The notes beneath the pieces were generated by a model, which saw only the letters and a program-made list of their open reading frames with translations, did no database searches and was not told the origin of the DNA. DNA of 64,000 nt from Bugula neritina (Eukaryota; Bryozoa; Gymnolaemata; Cheilostomatida; Bugulidae), in the NCBI GenBank assembly GCA_964035545.1, contig OZ037768.1:17107875-17171874 (forward strand). The letters run 5' to 3'. The translations under genes and the position numbers were made by a program. Positions 12,069-22,599 of this stretch are shown here, in pieces. Position 1 is the first letter of the stretch; every line of letters starts with the position of its first letter.

Positions 12069-15000
12069 ATGCCTGTGATGGCGGGTAAGTTTATTTTTAT
12101 GAAATAGTTATAATATGTATAAAATATATTTATTTTATTACTACAATTTAAAAGAAAATATTGTTGTTTAGTCAATAAAATATTTCTTGTTTACTACTAG
12201 TACTATTAGTGTAAGTAAAATTTATGTTTTCAGCTTTTTTATTATTTATTTATTGTTTCTACTTCTAGACCTAGTAGTAGTAGTAGCAGTAGTAGTAGTA
12301 CGAATAGTACTAGTACTAGTAATAGTAGTAGTACTAGTAATAGTAGTAGTAGTAGTAGTAGTAGCACTTGTAACTTACTCTTACTTTTAGCCTGACTTTT
12401 AGTAGTAACACTAACTATTACTTTTACTATTGCCATTGCATTGGTGTAACTGTAAGTATAGCTATAAGTTATACTGTATAAGTATTGCATTTAATTTTAA
12501 TATACTAAACTTAAAGTTATAGTGATAGTCTATAGTTATAGTATAACTATAAGTATTTATTTATAAGTATAAGTATAACTAGTATAAGTATCTGTATTAC
12601 CATTACATTAGTATTGGTATTGTTCAAAGGTACTGTCGGTGTCACTTATTTTTGAATACCTTTGAAATTTGAAGATATCGCACCCTTAGCACTCGGGAAC
12701 ACTCAAGGTTATACTTATAGTTATAGTCTATAGAACTAGAAGTACCTCATTTATTTTACAGTTATGAGTTAAACTTTTAGTGTTCTACTTATTCATGTTA
12801 TGAAAATGGTGGAATTTTAATTTATATCAAATGGAAATTTAAAGGAAAGTTGTTAAAATTATAATAATTATAATAGTTATATTATTAATAATCACAATGA
12901 TAATGAGTATGTGAAATTTAAATGGAATATAAATATTGATTTACATTATCTACTTCTAGATGAAAAAAAATTCATGTAAGTTCATAGTAATACTAATACT
13001 AATGGTAATAGTATCAATCGTTATCCCTGTGAGTGTGGGAGCCCCTGAGGCTGACGGAAAGGATTTTACGGTAAAGCGGCTAAGAAATTGTTTCTAGTGT
13101 GGCACAGGACTCAGAAGCATTCATGGATGAACTAGGATGCTCTTCCTAAAATTCCCGCCAGTGTTTGGTGTTAACTAGGCCAGCATTCTAAATACTACTT
13201 GGTGTTTTTAGTTCTAAATAATGAATATTTATGCACCTAGATTTAACTCGCCTCCTAACTCCCTCCACCCTTCCCGGCTTGCTAGAGTTTTAAGCTGTAA
13301 CTCAGTGGCGAACATCGCTGATGCCAAATTTCTATTTGAGGTTAGCAATAAATCGGATGGCTTGGTTTGGACAGGTTCAATTTCCTCACACTTGCTTTTG
13401 TGAGTTGATTCTCACAATGTGTATGCATGTTCAAGATCAGGCCTACATATACTTGAGTATGCAATTTATGTTGCTTTCGTGGGAGCTTGTAGATTGTATA
13501 CATGTTTAATACAACTAAGTACTTAGCTCGGGTTGTTGACTTTAAATGTAGTATGTTTGTTAAATTTCAGATTAGATTGCATGAATGCAGTTACACCAAA
13601 GTATTTGGTCTCTTTGACTGCTTTGAGAGTGTATATATATAGATGGAATGTATGATTGGTTTTCCCAAATATGATAACTTTTTACGTGTCAGTGATAAAT
13701 AGCATTTTTCTTTAAGTGACCAGCTATAAAGTGAGCCTAGGTCTCGCTGAAGAGCTTGTCTTTTATTTCATTGTCAACCTTGGCATATATGAGTGTATCA
13801 TCTGCGTATAGACTCACTTTCAGTGTAACAGATTGGGAAGATCTTTAATGTAGAGAAAAGTGTTGGCTGTTTGTTGAGGACTCCAAATGTTGCACTTATT
13901 TCAGACTATCCTGTCCCTCTAATCCCGACTCAGTATAAGTTTAACACTGCAATTGTTCAATCATCAGTTACTTTTAAATTGAATAAAATTTACCCATATC
14001 TTCTCTCATATAATTGCAGTATTTGCTATGCTGATTTGTGAATTAAATGTACATGCAATTATGCTAAATTATATTGCAATCTTAATTGAAATCATAACCA
14101 ATAACATCATTTTTTTAAATTGAATTTGATAATGATCACACTCACTAAGTCTAACTCGCAGTGTCAATGTAGTTTTAGAATAACAATAATAATCAGTTAA
14201 ATCTATTTATTAAGTTGGTGTATTTTTTATGATACAACTCTCGCATGAGTCACTGTAAAATTTATTTTAGTATTGGTTTGTACAATATGATTTAATTAAT
14301 GTTATTAGAAGACACAAAGAGTGAATGTAGAACATCTGAATGGGCCTAGGGATCTAGGGATCATTTATTTTTAAAAATACATTTTGCATTTTGGAGGACA
14401 CTTTTGCATGACCATGACTAATTTTTTTTTAAATCTTTTAAATTATTGTATTTATGATCAACAAATCTCAAATTATTTACTGATATAAAAACCACCTAGG
14501 TGAGAAGTTCTGAAGTGACCACATCTGTAATCTATTTACTTGAAACAACATTGCACAATATTCCTAATACTTATAATGCTAGACAAATGGACAAGTAACA
14601 TTTTTGGTTTAATTTGATAATAATGAAATTACAGGTGCTATTGAATCAAATAGTTTTAGTGATCTTCCCAACTAAACTTATACTAAGCAATGTCACTAAC
14701 CATTAGAAATCGATGAAAAATTAGGGTTGTATGCTCTTTATTATTTTTTTGAAAAATACATTTGGCAATATGTTTTGAATATGAAAATTTTTAAATGTTT
14801 CTGCTGAACGAGATCGTTCATATTTATAGCTAGTTTCTATTAACATTCCTTTTATGTTTCAATATCACTACATTTCTCTATGATGTACCAGAGTTACAAT
14901 TCAAAGTCATATTTTTAAATCACTATTGCAGTTTCATTTTATAAGCCACTTGTGAATTCATTGTGGCATGTGCCCACGAGGTGTCATTAGTTTGCTCTAA

Positions 15001-18000
15001 TTTGTTTTCAGAAGTCAACTTCAATAAAAATGCTATTGAAGAGTACAAGTGTGATGCGAACCTCGTCATTCAGCTAAAGTTGGGTTAGTGAATCTGAAAT
15101 ATTTTCTATTCTGCTACTTTTTAAAACTCCAAATTTAAACTGGCCTGGTGTTTTCCATGTATACACGTGTATAATTTATCGGCTCAATATTGTATGATAG
15201 AGAGTTCTATATATCATGTAGGTTTGTTTATTATTATTCAAATCTCTTAACTTCCATCAACACAAGAGGTTGAACATTAAGGTAATATATATATGCCCAT
15301 GTCACTGACATGTATGTATAAGTCTACAAGTGTTTGTTTATAATATAAGCCACTACTCAGCCTTTTAAACCTCAATTTTATTTAGTGAAATCAGCTGAAG
15401 ATGTCGAGGAAGGTCCTTGCTTTTATCCGGAAATGAGTCATCAAGTGTTTGGAAGCAGGCAACGACATTATATTCTGTTTCTTTAGCTTATCTATTAGCA
15501 TTATTGGTGTTCTTGCTTTATTTTATGTTGCAAAATGATTAATATTGTATCAGTTATTTCTTATTGCAAAGTGTTGCTTATTTTAAAAACCATGGTGTGC
15601 TCATTTTAATTTTATAACACCATATAATGAAAATATTGACTTCCGTCAACCATGTTTTATATGATTTTAAATTTTTTTCTTCAAATCAACTGGTTACTAT
15701 TTTTGTATTTTGCAGTGAAACTATATTTGGTTACAAGGACCTTGAGGTAAAGATGTATTACTCAGCATCTAAACTGACTACTTACATCAACATCAACTAC
15801 AAGGAAATTATTATACCACAAGATTTTGATGGTGTGCAGGTATGTGAGGAGTTTAGTTATAGGTAAGATTATATTGTTATGGTGTTATATTACTATTATG
15901 TGTTCATTCAAGTAGCATTTTATCATCAGTGACAATGTGTCTTCTTTGTGTTACTTTGTAGCCAGATGATGTGTTGCAAGCTCTCTCCAAATTTGTTCCT
16001 CCTGGGTTTTACACAAATAAAGATGCATTTATTGCATCACTTGAGAAAGAAAAGTATTTTACTCCATTTGGAGAGAAGCTACATTCTTACACCCACACCA
16101 CAGGTATAGTGCTATAGATATTTCTCATGTTTCAGTTAAAGTTGATTTGATTTTATCTATCAGAAAAAAAATTTACAGTAAGTTGTTGGGTCACTAAATT
16201 TGGGGTGAGATCACAGGCTATGCTGCAAACTAAATACTAGATTCATAAAATCACAGCTAATCCTGTAGAGTGGTGGTAATAGCTTTTCCAATTAATTTTT
16301 TACTGGTAGAGATGAAGTCAACGTAACTTTTAAATTAATTTAATAATTAGAAATAAAGTTGTTTACACTTGCAAGTGAATTACACTATATTTTGTTAATG
16401 TGTTACAATGGGGGGAAAGACACAGGGTTATCATCACCTGTTAAAGTGTGAGGTTGTACTATTAGTAATAGGTTGAGTTTTTAACCAAAGGTGTTGGTGA
16501 TGCAAATTGTGATGTACAAGTTGGCCATGACCTAATAAAACTGAGTAGTCAATATTGAAATAAATAACAGTATGATTATACTTTTATAGGAAAAGTATTG
16601 CATAGTTGTAAGCGTTTGTTATATTTTACTTTTCCTTAACACTTTAGTTTTTATAAGATAAACTATGAGCGGTCCTAATAGAACTACATTACCATACAGC
16701 ATAATTGATATATACATTATTATTTACAATGCATTTTCAGCTAGATTGGGTATGAACCTAGGAGTATAACTACGCTGGATGATATTATTAGTAGTAATAT
16801 AATAAGTATTATGAGTTTTGCTAATTTAATTGCTAATGCTGATTACCATGGCTACAGCAGGGTTGGGGTAATTGTAATTTGTAATTGTAATTGATTGTAA
16901 TTAATTACATTTTTTCAAGTAATTGAATGTAATTTGTAATTGATATATAAAAATGTAATTGTAATTAATTACATATCTAAGGTAATTGATTTTTACAATT
17001 ACTTTATAATTACATGTCAATTACTTTAAACTTTGAAATCTTAAAAATTTCATTCTTTTCCGGCAATGCCAGTATTCTCTTTCATAGGATTTGTGATATG
17101 AAGGAAATTTTTTTAAAAACATTTCAGCTTTCTCAGATTTTATAATCAGGGCCACGTTTAGATATTTTTTAACATTTTATCATTCTTAAAATTAGCATAA
17201 AGGCCCAAATTTTTTCGTAGTTGGCACTGATGAACCAAAAAATTTAAACTTCTTTATGCATTTTCAACTTGGTTTATATCCAGTATAGTAATGAATAAGA
17301 ATGATATTTACCTTATCATTTTAGACAATGTTACAAGACATTTTGAAATATATAAGAACACAGGTAATGCACCTGGTTTTAAAGCATTCCATGAAAGGCT
17401 GCAAACTTTTCTCATCTGGTATGTTGATGCTGCGTCATTTATAGACATGGATGATGAGAGATGGATGTTCTACATAATGTAAGTGCAGCAACCGTTTCTA
17501 TTGCAAAATTTCCGGATAAGTTTTGAATATTATATGCAATACTTCAGACACAGTTGTAACTAAGCTACAACGAATCCATTATATTCTTGTTTCCGCTTAA
17601 GTTTCTTGTTCCAACAACGTATGTTGCTTATATTAGTTGTATGGCATTGAAAAAGAATCTAGTTACTTTCATCGAAATAATGTTCTACGTTTTGAGTTAC
17701 CATATTGTTCTGAATTTCTGCTCGTTAGTCCCAAACTCCAGATCTGTATAATTCAGTAGTTTTCTTGGCTTTAACTCCGCATCATGCATAGGGATGTGTT
17801 GTAGTGTTCATTTGCGTCAGGTTAATTTTATTGTACAATTTGGCTATACTCAGTTTTCTATTGGGAGTTGTTTCACTCTGTTGATTGACTGAAATTGACT
17901 TACTGAAATAAAATCCGAAACTCTAGCAAAGCAACATGTTGAGTAATAAATGTTATTAGCTGAGAAGGTATTACCTTACCTCAAGTTTATCTATTAAGTA

Positions 18001-21000
18001 TAATTATTTTCTTATGTTGTAGCTATGAGAAAGTTCAAAGTCCATGTGGCTCCACATTCTACCATGTTGTTGGTTACCAGACTGTATACAGATACTATGC
18101 CTATCCTTTCATGGAGAGGCCGAGAATCAGGTATATGTGCACTCAAAGTGGTGAACACAACAATACTAATTTACTTTACAGTAATTTTGTTGCTTTTTCT
18201 GGTTATGGTTTTATAAAAAGTATTAGGTCATGGGTTCGAGCCCGACAAAGACCATTGGTGATGTTTGGAAGAGCATCCAGTCATAATTGCTCCTGTACCA
18301 CATCTGAATATGTCTTTAGCCTGATTTAACAAAAATCCCTTCCATTAGGGTTTTCTCACAGGGATGGTGACTATAAACTTCTGTGGGTTTTATTAGATAA
18401 TTTGCACAACTGAAGAGTCGAGTGTGAAGTAATAGTAGAAGTTGTTTTATCTTAGTCAAAGTCACTCATCATAAATGAAACTTATTACAGAGATACTCTG
18501 TTGCCTCAGCTATGTGTTCTGTTCTCAGCCAGGTCCTGGTTTTACCTCCGTTCCAAAAACAAGGTCATGGGGCGGAGCTACTGCAGACATTTTATACAGA
18601 GTGCTGGTCAAATAGCGACATACTAGACATCACAGGTAACTCTACTCTTCATGCCTTGCAGGTAATATTTTACCTGACAGGTAATATTAGTCCTACCATA
18701 CAGGTTTAAACAGAACCTCATATGTATGATTTCTGGCTACTGGTAATACAGTAGGGTAATTTATTTACAGTGGAAGATCCCTCTGAAGATTACCAGAGAG
18801 TGAGAGATTTCGTAGATACAAGAAATTGTATGGAACTGGAATCATTTTCACCAGAAAATATTCAACATGGATTCACTAAAGAAATTGCGCAGGAAGCTCG
18901 GGAAAAGCTCAAGATAAATAAGGTGAGGGACTGAGTTAGGGGGATTTTCTTCTCTGGTTATTTGTGACATAAATTCCATTTGCCAGCCTCACTAAAACCT
19001 TATTTTTCTATTTGCAGTTGATATAGATTAGCTCGTTTACTGCTTTTGTAATTTTTGCACTTGGACAACCATACAAATCTCTAAGGATTTAATAATTTGT
19101 AAAAGTTTATCTGAATACTAAAGAAAAAAGTTGTGTCAAGGTTTTCATCTCTGCAGCTTTTTACTTAATTGGTAGTTGTGTACACATGGCAATAATATAT
19201 TTGGTTTTGAATACTGGTATAGTAAGTTACAAGTTTTTCAAAGAGTGTTACTAACTACTAATTTCACACTTTCTAGATTATAGGGTTCTAATATAATATT
19301 TTAATGGCAGTTCTTTATATTATGTGACTGTCAACATTGTATGTTTCTTACATATTATTTGGGAGTAGATTTTGTAAGCCACAAGTAAATTTAGGCAGTT
19401 GAGCTTTCTGATACTACTAATATTATACGTGACTCTTCTTTTCAGAATCAGAGCAGACGAATCTATGAAATCATAAGGTTAAAGTTCAGTACAACACCTG
19501 ACTTACTCCGAAGCTATCGCCTTGATGTCAAACGAAGGTTACATCAGCCATTTCAGGTATTAGAGTGACGGGATAAATATTTCAGTTTTCAGTTAGTCTA
19601 GCTTGTATTCTAGGTGTTGACTATAGCTTATTTAACTTTTATATGAAGTAGTTAAATAAAATCAGTGGCTGTCTTCATAATGGCACATCGTATCTTATAT
19701 ACCATTCTGTGTCTCGTTGTGTCCCTCAACATCGCTATCTATTAGGTATTTGGCAGGAAGTAACCATGGAGTTTGCAACAACTTTCTAATACTCGAAAAG
19801 TGTTTCGAGTAGTCTCTTTCATATCAAATATATTTTTTGTAACTATTAAATTGTTAGGAGGCAGCCAGATGAACTTGCTGATGACACACTGCTAGTATAA
19901 GATCAATTGCAAGAAGTAATAGTAATAATAGTACCAATAGTTTTAAGTTTTAGTATTATGAAGCACAATGCCTATAAATACTGGTCTGTATTTAAGATTC
20001 AAGTAGAGGCGGAATGCTTAGTAATAGTATGCATATGAAACCAGAAAACACCTGTTACAGTGGAGTTGATACATATATACATAGTTATTGAGGTATTATT
20101 TTATTGAGTTAGTTATTTATCATATTGATGAATGTTTCACCATTGCTCAATGGCAATATTTGAGTGTACTAACAATTAACTGCTATTATTGATTGTGTCA
20201 CAATTCAACTGATAGTCCCCTACCATTTACCTAGACTCACTAAAACTAAATGAATAGAACTTCCCTGTGATGTTAGCTAATCTCCACATGGTTACCTGTT
20301 TTGAAACTATTTATTGTTTCCTATCTATTCCAAGGAATATCATTTGGTCTACAGATCTGTGTGCAGTCCCAAGAGTTTCAATTACTATGGTTGGTGACTT
20401 TTGCTTAGGTTTTTCATACCCAGTAGATTGTAGTGCCAGATCCTGTTATTTTCTATCCCCTCGGCTTTCTATTTCACCTGGTGGTCATTCTATGTGTTGA
20501 TAACCGGCTGCATTACACTTGTCAACTAACACAATATCAAACCCTGACATCTGTTATTTTTGTAGTTAAAATCTAACAAAATCTTCAATTTGTCACATTT
20601 CATTACTGGCTCTGCTCAATATATAAACTAGTTTTTTGTTCTTATGAAATGGGAAGATTCTAAGCGGCGTCTAGTAAATTATTGCCACCACATGGCTAAC
20701 TTTTCACACTTACTCAGTATATGCATCACAGTTTTATCCCTTACAATATTATTGCTTATCACTCTGGTACATATTCACTGATGATTTGTTGTGGCTGGTT
20801 TTTAACATTCAGTTTTGTATAAGCATTCAATGTTTGCAAGAATTTTGATTGTTTTAAGCAGGTTAAATGTTAAACAAGCTCTCTGTGTATGTGGTTCTAT
20901 TTTACCTGCATGTCATAGCAAGTTTAAGTAAATAAACAGCAGGCATACTATAATGCAAACATTTGAATTGCACTGTGATAAAATAGAAGCAAAAAGTTTA

Positions 21001-22038
21001 GAGCAGACGGCTAAGTCTCTCAAAATAACCAGCTGTTTTATTAGTTAATTTGTGGGTGAAACAGGTTGAGGGTTTTTGCAGTCAAAACTTTTGAATAAGA
21101 TTAACCACTAAATACTAAAAGTTTACCAATGATAAAAAATGTATGATAACATCCTTATTTGAAATGTATCACAAACGAATGTATAATACTGGTACAGCAG
21201 CATACTAGAGTGGTGTTGTGATGTACTTTGTAGCTTGCAGTGGTCAGGTTGCTGTTTTTGTTACTATAAAATTGGCTATAAGGCAACTATCATTTTATCA
21301 ATTTGGCACATATATTAGAGATGAAAAGTATATAAAATTTTCTGTATATTAGCAAAATTGCATTGTATTGTGTGAATTGTAATCAGCTGGAATTATTGAA
21401 TTTCATATTTATTACTTGCTAGAATGTTCCATTGTTTTATAACAACTTTAACTCCATATGCTCAGCAATAAAGTATGTGTTGCTCTAAGTACAGGTGTAA
21501 TAGCTGGGAAAATTCAGTTCAACTATCGACACAACTTTAGCCTAGAAAAGTTTTCTAAAAAGTAGCTTCACAACTTTGGGGTTTTTATGTATAATCTGAT
21601 CTTTTGTTATTCAAAATAATATGGGCTTCTCATTATTGGTGTTATTTATCTACGCATACTCCCTTTGTGTTATGTTACACCATAGGATTCTGTAAATATA
21701 CTGATCAATAGAGGGTGAATAGATAGCCCTGGTGAGGGAATGTTTTATAGTTGTATTAATGGTTGCATAGTGCAAACTTGGTTTCAGTTGACCTCCCCAG
21801 TACCCAACTTACTGTTTATACTATTCCACATTATTTATTCTGTGTAGGCCAACTTCAAATACAATTATATTTGCAGACGACTGCTAAAGAATCAAGTAAG
21901 CTCAAAGCACTCACCAGTCCAGGGGGAGGTGATTCCCAAATCTCCAAGAAGCAGAAACATGAAATACTCGAAAAGTTGTATAATGAATGTGTTGTGGCCT
22001 ACAGACATATACTGGAAAAAGTTGCAGCATCTATTTAA
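12069..22038 (+). CDS. HAT1: Histone acetyltransferase type B catalytic subunit HAT1, 11 exons
   Basis: Acetylates new histone H4 (Lys5 and Lys12 in known homologs) before chromatin assembly, together with an RBBP4/7-type WD40 partner. Exons: 12069-12084, 15012-15083, 15386-15458, 15716-15839, 15962-16103, 17289-17478, 18023-18130, 18529-18635, 18771-18922, 19446-19556, 21877-22038. They sum to 1257 bases, or 418 residues, against 419 in human. The N-terminal domain carries EYKCDANLVIQLKL and ETIFGYKDL. The GNAT core has ERLQTFLIWYVDAASFIDMD, then the acetyl-CoA loop QKQGHGA at 251-257 and DITVEDPS, with the likely catalytic Glu at 279 (human Glu276). The C-terminal helix bundle reads RRIYEI and SYRLDVKRRL. 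Intron 3 uses a GC donor. Intron 1 is 2.9 kb and holds simple repeats and a SINE-like copy. The intron before exon 18529-18635 holds another SINE. Confidence 0.97.
12180..12600. repeat. TAG/TAC trinucleotide microsatellite in a degenerate simple-sequence island (HAT1 intron 1)
   Basis: The core at about 12270-12364 is an imperfect (TAG)n and (TAC)n array with interspersed actagtact palindromes, flanked by GTAA/TATAG-rich degenerate sequence to about 12600. The array makes long valine- or leucine-rich open frames on both strands, which are artefacts. It lies inside the first HAT1 intron. Confidence 0.85.
13021..13170 (-). mobile_element. SINE-like repeat sharing a core with the tRNA-SINE family, decayed
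   Basis: Read on the minus strand, this segment carries GGAAGAGCATCC, CTGTGCCACACT, CTTAGCCGCTTTA, AATCCTTTCCGTCAG and CTCACAGGGAT in the same order and spacing as the body of the SINE at 36721-36931. It differs strongly between those blocks and has no clear tRNA head or target-site duplication. It is either an old copy or a sister family. It lies in HAT1 intron 1. Confidence 0.6.
15459..15715 (+). other. GC-AG intron 3 of HAT1
   Basis: The exon ends AG at 15458 and the intron begins GCAACG. It ends TTTTGCAG at 15715. No GT donor nearby keeps the frame, while the GC donor joins VFGS and SETIFGY exactly as the family alignment expects. GC-AG introns are spliced by the major spliceosome but usually have strong flanking donor positions. 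Confidence 0.85.
16857..17035. repeat. TAATTG-rich low-complexity block, possibly a hAT transposon end
   Basis: It opens with CAGGGTTGGGGTAATTGTAA, which resembles the CA-GG-rich ends of some hAT elements, followed by about 150 bases of TGTAATTG and TAATTACA words with dyad symmetry. I could not find a matching inverted end or target duplication, so a full element is not shown. It lies in a HAT1 intron. Confidence 0.4.
18225..18391 (+). mobile_element. tRNA-derived SINE, copy B, 5'-truncated
   Basis: It begins within the tRNA-like head just before the B box (GGGTTCGAGCCCGACAAAG). It then follows the family body: GAAGAGCATCCAGT, ATAATTGCTCCTGTACCAC, CTCACAGGGATGGTGACTAT, ending near ACTTCTGTGGG. 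It lies in the HAT1 intron between exons 18023-18130 and 18529-18635, in the gene's sense orientation. Confidence 0.85.
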
Positions 22039-22599
22039 TGCCAGCACCATTTATAAATCATGTTTTTATTTTGATAAACCTTGTATTTTAACTTGTAGCC
22101 TGAAAAACTTTTTTTTCCAACACTAAAATTGATTCTGTTATCAGTTATGAGTATTTTGTATTGGTAAATTTATATCAGTTGATAAAGTTACCTAAAGCCT
22201 GATTTTTTTTAATAGTTACGAGTACTTTTAATTAAAATACCTAAGCACAAACAAGATACTCGATCAATATTTCTACTACAATACTGCCAACTTGGCAGTA
22301 ACGAATTAAAGTTTTATTTGGTAAGCAGCCTTATATTATAGTTGCTCAACTGGCAGAGTTTAAAAGAAATATTTACAGGTGAAAAAGGAGACAGCAATTG
22401 AAGTTGTGACTTACTACAGATTTAAAAAATATAAATGCATATATGAAATGGCTTATTAACAAAATATCAGTCCATAATATTTTACAACAATGTGTTCTAC
22501 ATATCTTTACAAGTTGTGAATGGTATCTATATACAGAAATCTGGCTAATCTACACAGTGTAAGTTAATCATTGGCTAGTAGGTCCACTAAAAAACCGAG
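22039..22599. other. Convergent 3' regions of HAT1 and KANSL1
   Basis: This 561-base interval separates the two stop codons of tail-to-tail genes. On the plus strand ATTAAA occurs at 22231-22236 and 22305-22310, usable by HAT1. On the minus strand AATAAA is read from 22313-22318, about 280 bases past the KANSL1 stop. The two transcripts therefore probably end next to, or slightly over, one another. Nothing else is visible here. Confidence 0.55.

Noticed and set aside
12187-12490. Valine-rich (plus) and leucine-rich (minus) open frames
   Set aside because: They arise from the TAG/TAC microsatellite; there is no domain, start context or splice support.
20267-20500. 77-codon open frame in a HAT1 intron
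   Set aside because: It lies between two exons that join in phase, and has no homology that I recognise.
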